Shown piece by piece: positions 26,667-36,781 of a stretch of 64,000 bases of DNA (the stretch's first letter is position 1; every line of letters starts with the position of its first letter). Made by a program: the position numbers and the translations under genes. The notes under the pieces were generated by a model, which was not told where the DNA came from, searched no databases, and worked only from the letters and a program-made list of their open reading frames with translations. Source of the DNA: Bifidobacterium sp. ESL0769 (GTDB taxonomy: Bacteria; Actinomycetota; Actinomycetes; Actinomycetales; Bifidobacteriaceae); assembly GCF_029395495.1 (NCBI RefSeq), contig NZ_CP113918.1, positions 1,054,001-1,118,000 of the forward strand, in the 5' to 3' direction.

Positions 26667-26933
26667 GATTCGAGAGTATCACCCGGTCTCTGTGACGAAG
26701 GTTGCGCCGTGTGCCGAAGCTACTCGCGTCTCGCCGCTGTAATCCATTTCTTTTCAATGATTTGTGATGTGACGTATGGTGTCCCGCGAAAACGCCAAAG
26801 ACAAAAGTAGTGACAAATGTAATTAGTGATACGACAAGAAAATGACGACACTCACCATGACCTGCCCGATTCCTCGCGTCACAATGGAATCACCAACATA
26901 CACAACGTTCGCAATAGATAGGAAGGTTCATCT
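26667..26933. promoter_or_regulatory. Divergent regulatory region, two-component system / ABC-2 operon
   Basis: 267 bases between the kinase start and the ATPase gene. The motif AGTGAC/AGTGAT occurs twice 16 bases apart (about 26807-26829), with further GTGAC and GTCAC elements nearby. These are candidate binding sites for the response regulator. The promoter boxes could not be fixed confidently. Confidence 0.35.
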
Positions 26934-27905
26934 ATGGACGCGAAACAAGACCCGAGCGGAACCGGCAACGTTCCGGCGGTCAGGATCAGTCATCTGGTCA
27001 AACGCTACGGCGACCATTTGGTGCTCGACGACTTCGACCTCGACGTGCCGCAGGGCAAGATATTCGGTCTGCTCGGCCCCAACGGCAGCGGCAAGACCAC
27101 GCTGATCAATTGCATTCTTTCGCTTCTGACGTACGATTCGGGCGATATCAGGATTTTCGGCGAGTCGATGACGCCGAGTGCCTACGCGCTCAAAGCCCGC
27201 ATCGGTTTGGTACCGCAGGATGTCGCGGTGCTTGAAGAGCTGACGGTCGAGGAGAACATCGACTATTTCTGCTCGCTCTACGTGTCGAAGAAGGAACAGC
27301 GCAAACCCCTGGTCGACGAAGCCATCGCGCTGGTCGGACTCGGCGATTTCCGCAAATACCGGCCGAAGAATCTTTCCGGCGGATTGAAGCGCCGCTTGAA
27401 TATCGCCTGCGGCATCGCCCACAAGCCCGACCTCATCTTCTTCGATGAACCGACCGTAGCTGTTGACCCACAGAGCCGCAACGCCATTTTGGAGGGAATC
27501 CAGCGGCTCAACCGTGTCGGTGCCACCGTGGTCTACACGAGCCACTACATGGAAGAGGTCGAGCAGATCTGCGACCAGATACTCATTATGGATCATGGTC
27601 GCCACGTTGCGGAAGGTACGGTAGGCGAGCTCAAGGCAATGGTCTCCACCGGCGACCGCATACTTATCGAAACACTAGATCTCGCGGACACGGCGCTCGC
27701 AGATTTGCGGGAACTCCCGACCATCGTTGACGTGGATTACGACGGCAAGACGCTGACCGTACGCTGCAAAGCCGGCGAGCGCAATCTGGTCGATGTCCTC
27801 GACCTTCTGCAACGTTCCGGCGCCAACATCGGCCATGTCTCCTCGAACCCGCCGACGCTGAACGACGTGTTCCTCGAGATGACCGGCAAGGCGCTGAGGG
27901 ACTAG
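26934..27905 (+). CDS. ABC-2 type exporter ATP-binding protein
   Basis: 323 aa; ATG with AGGAAGG eight bases upstream. Walker A GPNGSGKTT, Q-loop VPQDVAV, signature LSGGLKRRLNIACG (LSGGLK variant, usual in DrrA/CcmA-type proteins), Walker B LIFFDEPTVAVD, H-loop SHYMEE. A C-terminal domain (about 235-323) is typical of multidrug/antibiotic efflux ATPases. First gene of a three-gene operon with two ABC-2 permeases, divergent from and probably regulated by the neighbouring two-component system. Confidence 0.94.
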   Translation: MDAKQDPSGTGNVPAVRISHLVKRYGDHLVLDDFDLDVPQGKIFGLLGPNGSGKTTLINCILSLLTYDSGDIRIFGESMTPSAYALKARIGLVPQDVAVLEELTVEENIDYFCSLYVSKKEQRKPLVDEAIALVGLGDFRKYRPKNLSGGLKRRLNIACGIAHKPDLIFFDEPTVAVDPQSRNAILEGIQRLNRVGATVVYTSHYMEEVEQICDQILIMDHGRHVAEGTVGELKAMVSTGDRILIETLDLADTALADLRELPTIVDVDYDGKTLTVRCKAGERNLVDVLDLLQRSGANIGHVSSNPPTLNDVFLEMTGKALRD

Positions 27906-27914
27906 GGGCGCGGT

Positions 27915-29150
27915 ATGTTCACAACGTTTAAGGCATATCTCAAAGCCGGGGTGAGAAACCCGAGCATCGTCTTCTGGGTGCTGGCCTTTCCTCTCATCAT
28001 GCTGGTGATGTTCCATCTCATGTTCAGTGATATCAACGATCTGATCCACGTCGACCCGCAATCCATGGCCGTGGCCGAGGACTCAAACTGGAGCAAAACG
28101 GCCGGAGCCGAACAGGTAGTCAAGGCACTCGCGGGTGAGCAGGATGCGGATGGCAAGAGCCAAGCCAAAGGCAAGACGTCGAAAAACGACAATGAAAAGC
28201 TGATAACCATCAAACAGGCATCCGGGGTTGCCGACGCCAAACGCATGGTGGCCGACGGCAAAGCCAAAGGCTATCTTTATGTAGACGATTCGGGAGCACT
28301 GCATATGGCGCTCGCGGATACGACGGTGAATTCCGGCAATCAGGCCGTTTCGATGAGCGTGACGGCATTGGATTACGCGTTGCAGCAATACAACGAGACC
28401 GGCCGCGTGGTTACTGCGATAGCAGCCAAGAATCATGCCGTCATGGCGAACCCGCAGGTCAGATCGAGTATCGGTTCGTCGGATGGGTTCCTGCAACACG
28501 TAAGCGTGACGAGTGTCAAGCCGCATCGTTTCGCGCGCTACTATTTCTCGCTGCTCGGGATGGCCTGTCTGTTGGGCATGACCGTATCCATCAACCTCAT
28601 CACGCTCACCCAGGCGAACCTTTCGGCGCTTGGTGTGCGGGCCAGTGTCTCGCCGCTACCGAAGATCAAGCAGGCGATCGCCACGCTTATGGCTTCGTGG
28701 GTGCTTTCCTTTGCTTGTATGCTGATTGCATTCCTGGCGATGCGCTACGTCATCGGTATCGGCATCGCCGGACGGGAACCGGCAGCGGTGCTTGCGGTCG
28801 CGGCATCGACCTTGATGGCAAGCGCGTTGGGACTGGTCATCGGTGCCATTTCGAAACTCTCGAAGCGCGCCAAATTGAGTCTGAGCACGGTGCTCACCTG
28901 CTTCCTGTCGCTGTTTACCGGCCTGTATGGCACCGGCGCGATGGCGCTAGGGGATAGGTTGCGGCAGAAAGCGCCCGTCATCGCGCAGCTCAACCCCGCC
29001 CGACAGGTGAGCGACCTGTTCTACGACCTATTGTATTACGACAATTACCGTCCGTTCTATATCGGACTGGCCATCATGGCCGCCACCACGGTCGTCTTCG
29101 TTCTGATCGTCGTGGCGATGCTGAGGAGACAACGTTATGAACATCTGTAA
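27915..29150 (+). CDS. ABC-2 type permease
   Basis: 411 aa. One N-terminal TM (about 20-42), then a large extracytoplasmic domain (about 45-205), then five further TM segments (about 210-405): the YhgE/ABC-2 topology. The extracytoplasmic part contains a Lys/Glu/Ala/Gly-rich stretch. It pairs with the next gene to make a heterodimeric exporter; the two genes overlap by 14 bases. The substrate is unknown. Confidence 0.9.
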   Translation: MFTTFKAYLKAGVRNPSIVFWVLAFPLIMLVMFHLMFSDINDLIHVDPQSMAVAEDSNWSKTAGAEQVVKALAGEQDADGKSQAKGKTSKNDNEKLITIKQASGVADAKRMVADGKAKGYLYVDDSGALHMALADTTVNSGNQAVSMSVTALDYALQQYNETGRVVTAIAAKNHAVMANPQVRSSIGSSDGFLQHVSVTSVKPHRFARYYFSLLGMACLLGMTVSINLITLTQANLSALGVRASVSPLPKIKQAIATLMASWVLSFACMLIAFLAMRYVIGIGIAGREPAAVLAVAASTLMASALGLVIGAISKLSKRAKLSLSTVLTCFLSLFTGLYGTGAMALGDRLRQKAPVIAQLNPARQVSDLFYDLLYYDNYRPFYIGLAIMAATTVVFVLIVVAMLRRQRYEHL

Positions 29151-30555
29151 AGCCGCTCTCACCGTAGCAAAACGGCACCGAACCTATATCCTCTTCTACC
29201 TAGTGGCGCTCAGCCTGGTCATGACGGCCATTCTGTTCCAAAGCGTCTCCGACACCCACGGCTCGGCGTCCACATATTCGCCGGACCAGTCGCGCGTGGC
29301 GGTTGTCGACAGGGACGGTGGCGACGGCGGCATCGCGACCGGGCTGAAGGATTACTTGGGGCAGACCAACACCGTCGTGCACGTCGACGACAACCGCCGC
29401 GCGATGCAGGACGCCATGGCCACTGATGCCGCAGACGCCATTTATGTGGTGCCAAAAGGTTATATGCGCGATTTCGCAGATGCAGTATCCGCCGGCCAAA
29501 CTCCCAAACAGCTCAGTGTGGTCATCACGCAAGGCGAGCCGCAAGATCTTTCCGAGACGAAGGTATCGACGTTCCTTTCCAATCTGCGAACGGCATATCT
29601 GGCTGGAACCGCGGCAAAAGCCGGGAATTCGCATGTGGCTGCGACTGAAACGAATGGGATGGGTGTTACCGGTGCAAAGTTTTTGCCCGCCTCGAGGCCG
29701 GCCAATTTTTCCTCGATCGAGACCTATCCAACGGCTCTTACGGCGACAAAGGCTTCCACTGGGGCCTCTCAGAGAGATGAATCCGCAATCATGCATAGCG
29801 CCGTCCGTGAGGTTGTGCGTGCCGGCAATTCTGCCAAATCAGACGCCCACGTCTCCGTCGTTTCCACACACTACGCCTCTGGCAATGCCTCGGCAACTCT
29901 GGTATTCGGTCGTTCGCTTTCGCTGGGTTCCTATCCGATCGTCACGTCCATGATCGTGGTCATCGCCATGGTGATCGGTGCCTTCACCGTCGAATCGACC
30001 CGTCGGCGCATGGAGGTGTCTCCGGCTTCTTCGCGTGCCGTTGGCCCCGGTCTGCTGGCGGCATGCGCGGGCATCGGGGTACTAGTGACCATTTACTATC
30101 TCCTGCTCTCACTGGGCGTGACCGCCATCATGGCCGGTTCGCTTGCGGGTCTGACGCTCCGGCCGGTTTTATTGGCGACGTGTTCGATGGCCATTTATGT
30201 GTTCTTCGGCATTTCGATAGGTTTCGTGCTTGGTCGCCTCGCTGTCTCAACCACTGCCGCCAACGGTCTGGCCAATGTTCTTGGCCTCGCCATTGGTTTC
30301 ACCTCCGGTGCGTGGTCGTTCGGTTCTTCGGTGATGACCGGTCCGGTGGCATTGATCGGCAAGTTGTTGTGCGGTCGTTGGTACCTCGACGCCATCGACC
30401 GAGCGATGGGACTGGGAATTTATGCGGGCGGCACATCAAGCCTGGCTGGCTGGGCTTCGTCAACTGGCATGGTCGCGCTCTTTGCGGTCGCCCTCGTATG
30501 CGTAGGCCTTGCTGTGGGCTCTCCAAAGCGGCATAAGGAGAGAAACCGTTCCTGA
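29137..30555 (+). CDS. ABC-2 type permease
   Basis: 472 aa. Same layout as the preceding permease: TM1 at about 20-40, a large extracytoplasmic domain (about 45-265), then five C-terminal TM segments. It overlaps the preceding gene by 14 bases, so the two subunits are made in step. Two short hairpins follow the stop (30571-30587 and 30603-30627), without T-tracts. Confidence 0.9.
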   Translation: MNICKAALTVAKRHRTYILFYLVALSLVMTAILFQSVSDTHGSASTYSPDQSRVAVVDRDGGDGGIATGLKDYLGQTNTVVHVDDNRRAMQDAMATDAADAIYVVPKGYMRDFADAVSAGQTPKQLSVVITQGEPQDLSETKVSTFLSNLRTAYLAGTAAKAGNSHVAATETNGMGVTGAKFLPASRPANFSSIETYPTALTATKASTGASQRDESAIMHSAVREVVRAGNSAKSDAHVSVVSTHYASGNASATLVFGRSLSLGSYPIVTSMIVVIAMVIGAFTVESTRRRMEVSPASSRAVGPGLLAACAGIGVLVTIYYLLLSLGVTAIMAGSLAGLTLRPVLLATCSMAIYVFFGISIGFVLGRLAVSTTAANGLANVLGLAIGFTSGAWSFGSSVMTGPVALIGKLLCGRWYLDAIDRAMGLGIYAGGTSSLAGWASSTGMVALFAVALVCVGLAVGSPKRHKERNRS

Positions 30556-30649
30556 AAGCGGTTGACGATATGCCGATAGGCTCGGCAACGACTCGATGAA
30601 ATCCCTTCCGGCGAACGTCTGGAAGGGGTTGCCACTAGGGTAGTGGGCT

Positions 30650-32020
30650 ATGTTCGAGGTTTATATTCATGTGCCGTTTTGTTACCGCAGGTGCGGATAC
30701 TGCGATTTCAACACCTACACGGCCGTCGATATGGGCGGGGGTGCGTCGCGCAGCAACTATGCGAACCTTGCCATAGACGAGATGCGTTTGGTTAAGGCAT
30801 GGCAGGAGCGGCACGGGATTGATGAGCCGGAGGCTTCGACGGTGTTCTTTGGGGGAGGGACACCGACGCTGCTGCCTGCAGAAGATCTCGGTCGGATGCT
30901 TCATGCGGTCAAGGAAACATGGGGCATTGAAACCGGTGCGGAAATCACGTCCGAGGCCAATCCCGACACGGTTGACGAACGATATCTGGAAACGTTGGCG
31001 CAAGCTGGATTCACGCGTATTTCTTTCGGTATGCAGTCAGCCGTACCTCACGTGTTGAAAACCCTCGACCGCACGCATACCCCGGCCAATGTGACAGCAG
31101 GGATTAAAGCCGCGAACAATGTGGGCTTGCGCTCCAGTGTCGACCTTATCTACGGGGCTCCGGGAGAAAGCATGGATGACTGGCGCAAGTCCGTCGAAAC
31201 TGCCATCGAGCTCGGCGTGAACCACATTTCGGCCTACGCGTTGACGGTCGAACCCACTACGAAAATGGGCCGACAAATCAAGGCCGGAACCATCGCCAAA
31301 CCCGATGACGATGATGAAGCAGCCAAGTATGAGATTGCCGATGACCTGTTTAAACAGTCTGGGTTGCAGTGGTACGAAATCTCGAACTGGGCACGTCCCG
31401 GTTATGAGAGTCGTCACAATCTGGGCTACTGGCGCAACGTCGATTGGGCCGGCATCGGCCCCGGAGCGCATTCGCACTACCGCACGTCGAACGTCGGCGC
31501 GTGGCAGAAACATGCGGTTTCCGGCGCTCGCGATATTGATGAAGACGGATTTAGAAAGACGGATTCCGCTTCTTCGGGCGGCAACAAGACCAATGGTGAG
31601 GTGAATGTTGACGGCCGGTCTGGAACCAAGCAAAGGCGTGGGGATGGCCAGCTCAATGTTTCAGATGACGTGCAGTTCGATGCCGCTCAGTTCGGCGTGC
31701 GGGCTTGGGATATCGCTCACCCGCGCAAGTGGGCCGAAGCGATGCATGCCGGCAACGTGCCGTGGCAGGGAAGCGAGGCCATCACGCACGAGGAAAACCT
31801 CGAGGAAACGGTGATGCTCGGGTTGCGTCTGCGCGAAGGACTCGATATCTCGAGAATCGAACAGGCTTCCGGACGTGTCGTGGACCGTGGAAAACTCAAC
31901 GAGATCAAGCAATCAGGCTTGATAGAAATCCACGAAGATAACCGCATTGTCCCGACATTAAAAGGTCGTCTGCTCAACGACACCGTCATCGAACAGGTAC
32001 TTGATATCTGCGGTTGGTAA
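30650..32020 (+). CDS. hemW: Radical SAM protein HemW (coproporphyrinogen III oxidase-like)
   Basis: 456 aa. CYRRCGYC gives the CxxxCxxC 4Fe-4S motif with Cys 11, 15 and 18; FGGGTPTLL is the SAM-contacting GGGTP; a C-terminal HemW domain is present. HemW is a heme-binding chaperone that delivers heme to respiratory enzymes, not an oxidase. No other heme gene lies in the window, and bifidobacteria are thought to lack most heme synthesis, so its role here is unclear. A Lys/Asp/Gly-rich insertion at about 293-343 is absent from typical family members (about 380 aa). Confidence 0.92.
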   Translation: MFEVYIHVPFCYRRCGYCDFNTYTAVDMGGGASRSNYANLAIDEMRLVKAWQERHGIDEPEASTVFFGGGTPTLLPAEDLGRMLHAVKETWGIETGAEITSEANPDTVDERYLETLAQAGFTRISFGMQSAVPHVLKTLDRTHTPANVTAGIKAANNVGLRSSVDLIYGAPGESMDDWRKSVETAIELGVNHISAYALTVEPTTKMGRQIKAGTIAKPDDDDEAAKYEIADDLFKQSGLQWYEISNWARPGYESRHNLGYWRNVDWAGIGPGAHSHYRTSNVGAWQKHAVSGARDIDEDGFRKTDSASSGGNKTNGEVNVDGRSGTKQRRGDGQLNVSDDVQFDAAQFGVRAWDIAHPRKWAEAMHAGNVPWQGSEAITHEENLEETVMLGLRLREGLDISRIEQASGRVVDRGKLNEIKQSGLIEIHEDNRIVPTLKGRLLNDTVIEQVLDICGW

Positions 32021-32031
32021 CCGAATAATTA

Positions 32032-32046
32032 GACGAAAGTTTCGTC
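32032..32046 (+). repeat. Short perfect palindrome after hemW
   Basis: GACGAAAGTTTCGTC, 7-bp arms around one base, just after the hemW stop and about 145 bases before gltB. It could be an operator in the gltB control region; there is no T-tract for termination. A TTGACA at 32109-32114 is a candidate gltB -35, but no -10 at good spacing is evident. Confidence 0.4.
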
Positions 32047-32191
32047 AGCTATTCGTCAACCCGACAAGCGATGTCCACGATGTGGAAGATTTTGTCTGAA
32101 AATGGACGTTGACACATTTCTGACATCACGTACCGATAATCTATGAGAGCACTCGTAACAGAGTATCGGTTATCAGAAGCTAGAGGTGATT

Positions 32192-35100
32192 GTGGTGACG
32201 CTTAAGACCCCACTCGATTTGACGATTCATCGCCCGCAAGGTATGTACGACCCGGCGGCAGAGCATGATGCGTGCGGTGTCGGCATGGTCACCACTTTGA
32301 ATCGTCGGCCGGAACGCAAGATCGTCGACGACGCCATCGAGGTGCTCGTCAATCTGAACCACCGTGGAGCGGTGGGAGCCGAGGAGAACACCGGTGATGG
32401 TGCCGGAATCCTTATGGCCATGCCTGACGAGTTCATGCGTTCCGTTATCGAAGCGGATTTGCCGGAAGCCGGTCATTATGCAGCAGGCATCGCCTTCCTT
32501 GACCGTGATCTGGCTACGGCCGGCGAGCAGAAGCGTCAGATTGCCGATATCGTGGCGCAGGAAGGGCTGAAGGTCCTCGCATGGCGCACGGTTCCGACCA
32601 ACCCGGACGGGCTGGGACTGCAGGCATTGGCCTCCATGCCGGCGTTCGAGATGCTGGTCATGGCTTCGCCGAAATCCGAAGGAGAAAGTTCGCTGGGCGG
32701 TCTCGAACTTGACCGCAAGGCGTTCCGCGTCCGTAAGCGCGTCGAGCACGAGGCCGGTGTCTATTTCGCTTCGCTTTCCGCGCGGACGATCACCTACAAG
32801 GGCATGCTCACCACGATGCAGCTCACGAACTTCTTCCTGGATCTCAACGATTCCAAGATGAAGACGACCATCGCCATCGTTCACTCGCGCTTCTCCACCA
32901 ACACCTTCCCGAGCTGGCCGCTGGCCCAGCCGTTCCGCCTCATCGCGCACAACGGCGAGATCAATACCATCCAGGGCAACCGTAACTGGCTTTCCGCTCG
33001 TGAAGGCAAGCTCAGTAGCAAATTGTTGGGGGAATTCGAACCGCTTCTACCGGTGGCGACGCCGGGTTATTCCGATTCCGGTACATTCGACGAATGTCTA
33101 GAATTGCTGCATCTCGCTGGCCGTAGTCTGCCGCACGCAGTGTTGATGATGCTGCCGCCGGCTTGGGAGAAGGACAAAACCCTTGATCCCGACGTCCGAG
33201 CGTTCTACGAATACAACAATTCCCTGATCGAGCCTTGGGACGGCCCGGCCGACATCATCTTTACCGACGGCACATTGGTTGGCGCGCAGCTCGACCGCAA
33301 CGGCTTCCGTCCAGGACGCTGGCAGATCACCGACGACGGTTACGTTGTATTGGCCAGCGAGGCCGGTGTGCTGCCAGAGACCGAACAGGAGCATATTGTC
33401 GCCAAGGGTCGGCTTGAACCGGGCAAGATGTTCCTTATCGATACCGCTGAAGGTCGCCTTGTGCCCGACAAGGAAATCAAGCACCAACTTGCTACGCAGC
33501 ATCCCTATCGCCAATGGATTGAAGGTAACGCCGTTAGTCTCAGCGACCTTCCGGCACGTGAGCACGTCCGTCATTCCAACGTTTCCGTCGTCCGTCGCCA
33601 GCGCGCGTTCGGCTATACGCAGGAGGACCTGAAAATCCTGTTGCGGCCGATGGCCAATACCGGCAAGGAGCCGATCGGAGCGATGGGCAACGACACCCCG
33701 CAGCCTGTGCTTTCCAGCCACAGCCGTATGCTGTTCGACTATTTCACGCAGAAATTCGCGCAGGTCACCAACCCGCCGCTGGACTGGGAACGCGAGGAGA
33801 TCGTCACGTCGCTGGCCTCGGCCATCGGCCCGGAACCGAACCTGCTTGAGGATCTGGAACTTTCCGCCAAGAAGATTGTCATTCCGAATCCTGTTATCGA
33901 CTCTGACGAGATGGCGCAGCTCAAGCGCCTCGACCGTGCCAAAATTCTCGGAGGGTATTACAAGCCGTTTGTCGTTCATGGTCTTTATCAGGTAGCCGGA
34001 GGCGGTAAGGCGCTTGAAGCTCGCCTTGATGAGATTTTCGACGAGGTCGACCAGGCCATCGCTGACGGCAAGAACTTCATTGTGCTTTCCGATCGCGATT
34101 CCAACCACACATGGGGTCCGATTCCCTCCTTGCTGCTTACTAGCGCGGTGCAACACCATTTGCTGCGTATGCACACCCGCACGCAGGTCTCCATGGCCGT
34201 TGAGGCCGGCGACGTCCGCGAAATCCATCATGTCGCGCTGCTCATCGCCTACGGCGCAGCCTGCGTGAACCCCTACCTCGCCTTCGAATCCATCGAGGAT
34301 TTGGCACGTGGCGGATTCCTCGACGTTGACGCCAAAACCGGCGTCGAAAACCTGCGTAAGGCGCTTTCCGTCGGAGTCCTCAAAATCATGAGCAAGATGG
34401 GCGTCTCCACCATCATGAGCTACCGTGGTGCCCAGCTCTTCGAGGCAGTTGGCTTGAATCAGGACGTTATCGACAAATACTTCACTGGCACCACCTCGCG
34501 CGTCGGCGGCATCGGTCTTGATGAAATCGCCGAGGAAGTCGCCGTTCGTCATCGTGTCGCCTATCCGAACCAATGGACGGCGACCCCGCACCGCAGGCTG
34601 CGCATCGGCGGCCAATACAAGTGGAGAAGAACCGGCGAAGATCACCTGAACGACCCGGAATCCGTATTCCTCTTGCAACAGGCCACCCAACGCGGCGACT
34701 ATGGCTTGTTCAAGAAGTATTCCGAGCATGTCAACGACACGTCCAACAGGTTGATGACCTTGCGCGGATTGATGAAGTTTACCGGCAACCGCAAGCCGAT
34801 TCCGATCGAGGAAGTCGAACCGGAAAGCGAGATCGTCAAACGGTTCTCCACCGGCGCGATGAGCTACGGTTCCATCTCGCAGGAAGCGCACGAAACGCTT
34901 GCCATCGCGATGAACTCGATAGGGGCCCGTTCTAATTCCGGCGAGGGCGGAGAATCCGACGACCGTATCGAAGACCCGCTGCGTTCCAGCCGTATCAAGC
35001 AGATTGCTTCAGCTCGTTTCGGGGTGACTAGCGACTATCTCGTCCATGCCACCGACCTGCAGATCAAGCTCGCCCAGGGTGCCAAGCCCGGCGAGGGCGG

Positions 35101-36781
35101 CCATCTGCCAGGTGCCAAAGTACCGCCGTGGATCGCCACTGTACGCCATGCCACGCCCGGCGTTGAACTGATTTCGCCGCCGCCTCACCATGACATCTAC
35201 TCCATCGAGGATTTGAAGCAGCTCATTTACGACGCGAAGATGGCTAATCCCAAAGCCCGCATCCATGTCAAACTCGTTTCCGAATTCGGCGTCGGCACCG
35301 TGGCGGCAGGCGTGGCCAAATGCCATGCCGACGTGGTGCTCATCTCCGGTTCCGACGGCGGCACGGGCGCGGCTCCGTTGAACGCCATCAAGCATGCCGG
35401 CACTCCTTGGGAGATCGGTCTTTCCGAGACCCAGCAAACGCTAATCTTAAACGGCTTGCGCTCCCGCATCGTCGTGCAGTGTGACGGCGAGCTCAAGACT
35501 GGCCGCGACGTGGTCATCGCTGCGCTGCTCGGCGCCGAGGAATTCGGTTTTGCCACCACCGCGTTGATGGCCGAAGGCTGCGTCATGATGCGCGCCTGCA
35601 ACCTGAACACCTGTCCGCAAGGCATCGCCACCCAGGACCCGGAGCTGCGCGCACGCTACACCGGCAAACCCGAATATGTTATCAACTTCTTCATGTTCAT
35701 CGCTCGCGAGGTGCGCGAACTCTTGGCACAACTCGGTTTCCATAGCCTCGAAGAGGCCGTCGGGCACGTCGAATGCCTTGATCAGGATGAAGCCGTGGAA
35801 CGCTGGAAGTCCAACGGCGTCGACCTTTCCAACGTCCTTGCCCAGTCCGGTCCAACACCTGGGACGATTCTGCATCAGATCATCAAACAGAACCATGAAC
35901 TCGATAAGGCGATGGATAATGAACTTATTGACCTTGTCAAGCCCGCACTGGATAATCGCGAGCCGGTGCGTCTCGATCTGCCGATTCGCAACGTCAACCG
36001 CACCGTCGGCACGATGGTCGGTTACGAGATCACCAAGCGCTACGGAGCCAAGGGCCTGCCCGACGACACCATCGACATGACCCTGCGCGGTTCCGGCGGC
36101 CAGTCCATCGGCGCGTTCATTCCTCGCGGCGAAACGCTGCGCATCTACGGCGAGGTCAATGATTATGCGGCCAAGGGTCTTTCCGGCGGGCGCATCATTG
36201 TTCGTCCCGAAGACGGGGCGCTGAGCTTCGATCCGCACACCAACGTCATCGCCGGCAACGTCACCGGTTTCGGTGCAACCAGCGGCGAAATGTATGTCGC
36301 CGGACGAGCGGGCGAACGCTTCGCGGTCCGTAACGGCGGCGCGACGTTCGTCGTGGAAGGCGTGGGCGACCACGGCTGCGAATACATGACCGGCGGCACC
36401 GTGGTGGTACTCGGCCCCACCGGACGCAACTTCGGCGCTGGCTTCTCCGGAGGTCACGCCTACGTGCTCGATCTTGATATGAACAAGGTCAATCCGGGAG
36501 CCGTCAAATCCGGTTCGTTGCTCTTCGAAGCCTTGGACGACGACGAAGCCCAGCACGTCTATCAGATGGTCAAGAAACATGCCGAAGAGACTGGTTCCGC
36601 CTTTGCGCAAAGTCTGCTTGACGATTGGGAGCAGACACGTTCGCGCTTCACGCACGTGGTGCCCAAGCAGTTCGTCGCAATGAGCGCGGCCATGGACGAG
36701 GCCCGCGCCAACAACGTCGATTTCAACGCGCCTGGAGCCTGGGATAGTATCTACGAGCATGTGATGGAGGGAGTGGACTGA
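32192..36781 (+). CDS. gltB: Glutamate synthase (NADPH) large subunit
   Basis: About 1529 aa. GTG codons at 32186, 32192 and 32195 are all in frame; AGAGG at 32182-32186 favours the second or third. A class II glutamine amidotransferase domain (catalytic Cys about 28 in EHDACGVG, exposed by processing of a short propeptide) is followed by the central domain, the FMN-binding synthase domain (RSNSGEGGE) and the C-terminal GXGXG domain. The 3Fe-4S cysteines are 1130, 1136 and 1141 (C-x5-C-x4-C). It converts glutamine plus 2-oxoglutarate to two glutamates. Its stop overlaps the gltD ATG by one base. Confidence 0.97.
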   Translation: MVTLKTPLDLTIHRPQGMYDPAAEHDACGVGMVTTLNRRPERKIVDDAIEVLVNLNHRGAVGAEENTGDGAGILMAMPDEFMRSVIEADLPEAGHYAAGIAFLDRDLATAGEQKRQIADIVAQEGLKVLAWRTVPTNPDGLGLQALASMPAFEMLVMASPKSEGESSLGGLELDRKAFRVRKRVEHEAGVYFASLSARTITYKGMLTTMQLTNFFLDLNDSKMKTTIAIVHSRFSTNTFPSWPLAQPFRLIAHNGEINTIQGNRNWLSAREGKLSSKLLGEFEPLLPVATPGYSDSGTFDECLELLHLAGRSLPHAVLMMLPPAWEKDKTLDPDVRAFYEYNNSLIEPWDGPADIIFTDGTLVGAQLDRNGFRPGRWQITDDGYVVLASEAGVLPETEQEHIVAKGRLEPGKMFLIDTAEGRLVPDKEIKHQLATQHPYRQWIEGNAVSLSDLPAREHVRHSNVSVVRRQRAFGYTQEDLKILLRPMANTGKEPIGAMGNDTPQPVLSSHSRMLFDYFTQKFAQVTNPPLDWEREEIVTSLASAIGPEPNLLEDLELSAKKIVIPNPVIDSDEMAQLKRLDRAKILGGYYKPFVVHGLYQVAGGGKALEARLDEIFDEVDQAIADGKNFIVLSDRDSNHTWGPIPSLLLTSAVQHHLLRMHTRTQVSMAVEAGDVREIHHVALLIAYGAACVNPYLAFESIEDLARGGFLDVDAKTGVENLRKALSVGVLKIMSKMGVSTIMSYRGAQLFEAVGLNQDVIDKYFTGTTSRVGGIGLDEIAEEVAVRHRVAYPNQWTATPHRRLRIGGQYKWRRTGEDHLNDPESVFLLQQATQRGDYGLFKKYSEHVNDTSNRLMTLRGLMKFTGNRKPIPIEEVEPESEIVKRFSTGAMSYGSISQEAHETLAIAMNSIGARSNSGEGGESDDRIEDPLRSSRIKQIASARFGVTSDYLVHATDLQIKLAQGAKPGEGGHLPGAKVPPWIATVRHATPGVELISPPPHHDIYSIEDLKQLIYDAKMANPKARIHVKLVSEFGVGTVAAGVAKCHADVVLISGSDGGTGAAPLNAIKHAGTPWEIGLSETQQTLILNGLRSRIVVQCDGELKTGRDVVIAALLGAEEFGFATTALMAEGCVMMRACNLNTCPQGIATQDPELRARYTGKPEYVINFFMFIAREVRELLAQLGFHSLEEAVGHVECLDQDEAVERWKSNGVDLSNVLAQSGPTPGTILHQIIKQNHELDKAMDNELIDLVKPALDNREPVRLDLPIRNVNRTVGTMVGYEITKRYGAKGLPDDTIDMTLRGSGGQSIGAFIPRGETLRIYGEVNDYAAKGLSGGRIIVRPEDGALSFDPHTNVIAGNVTGFGATSGEMYVAGRAGERFAVRNGGATFVVEGVGDHGCEYMTGGTVVVLGPTGRNFGAGFSGGHAYVLDLDMNKVNPGAVKSGSLLFEALDDDEAQHVYQMVKKHAEETGSAFAQSLLDDWEQTRSRFTHVVPKQFVAMSAAMDEARANNVDFNAPGAWDSIYEHVMEGVD

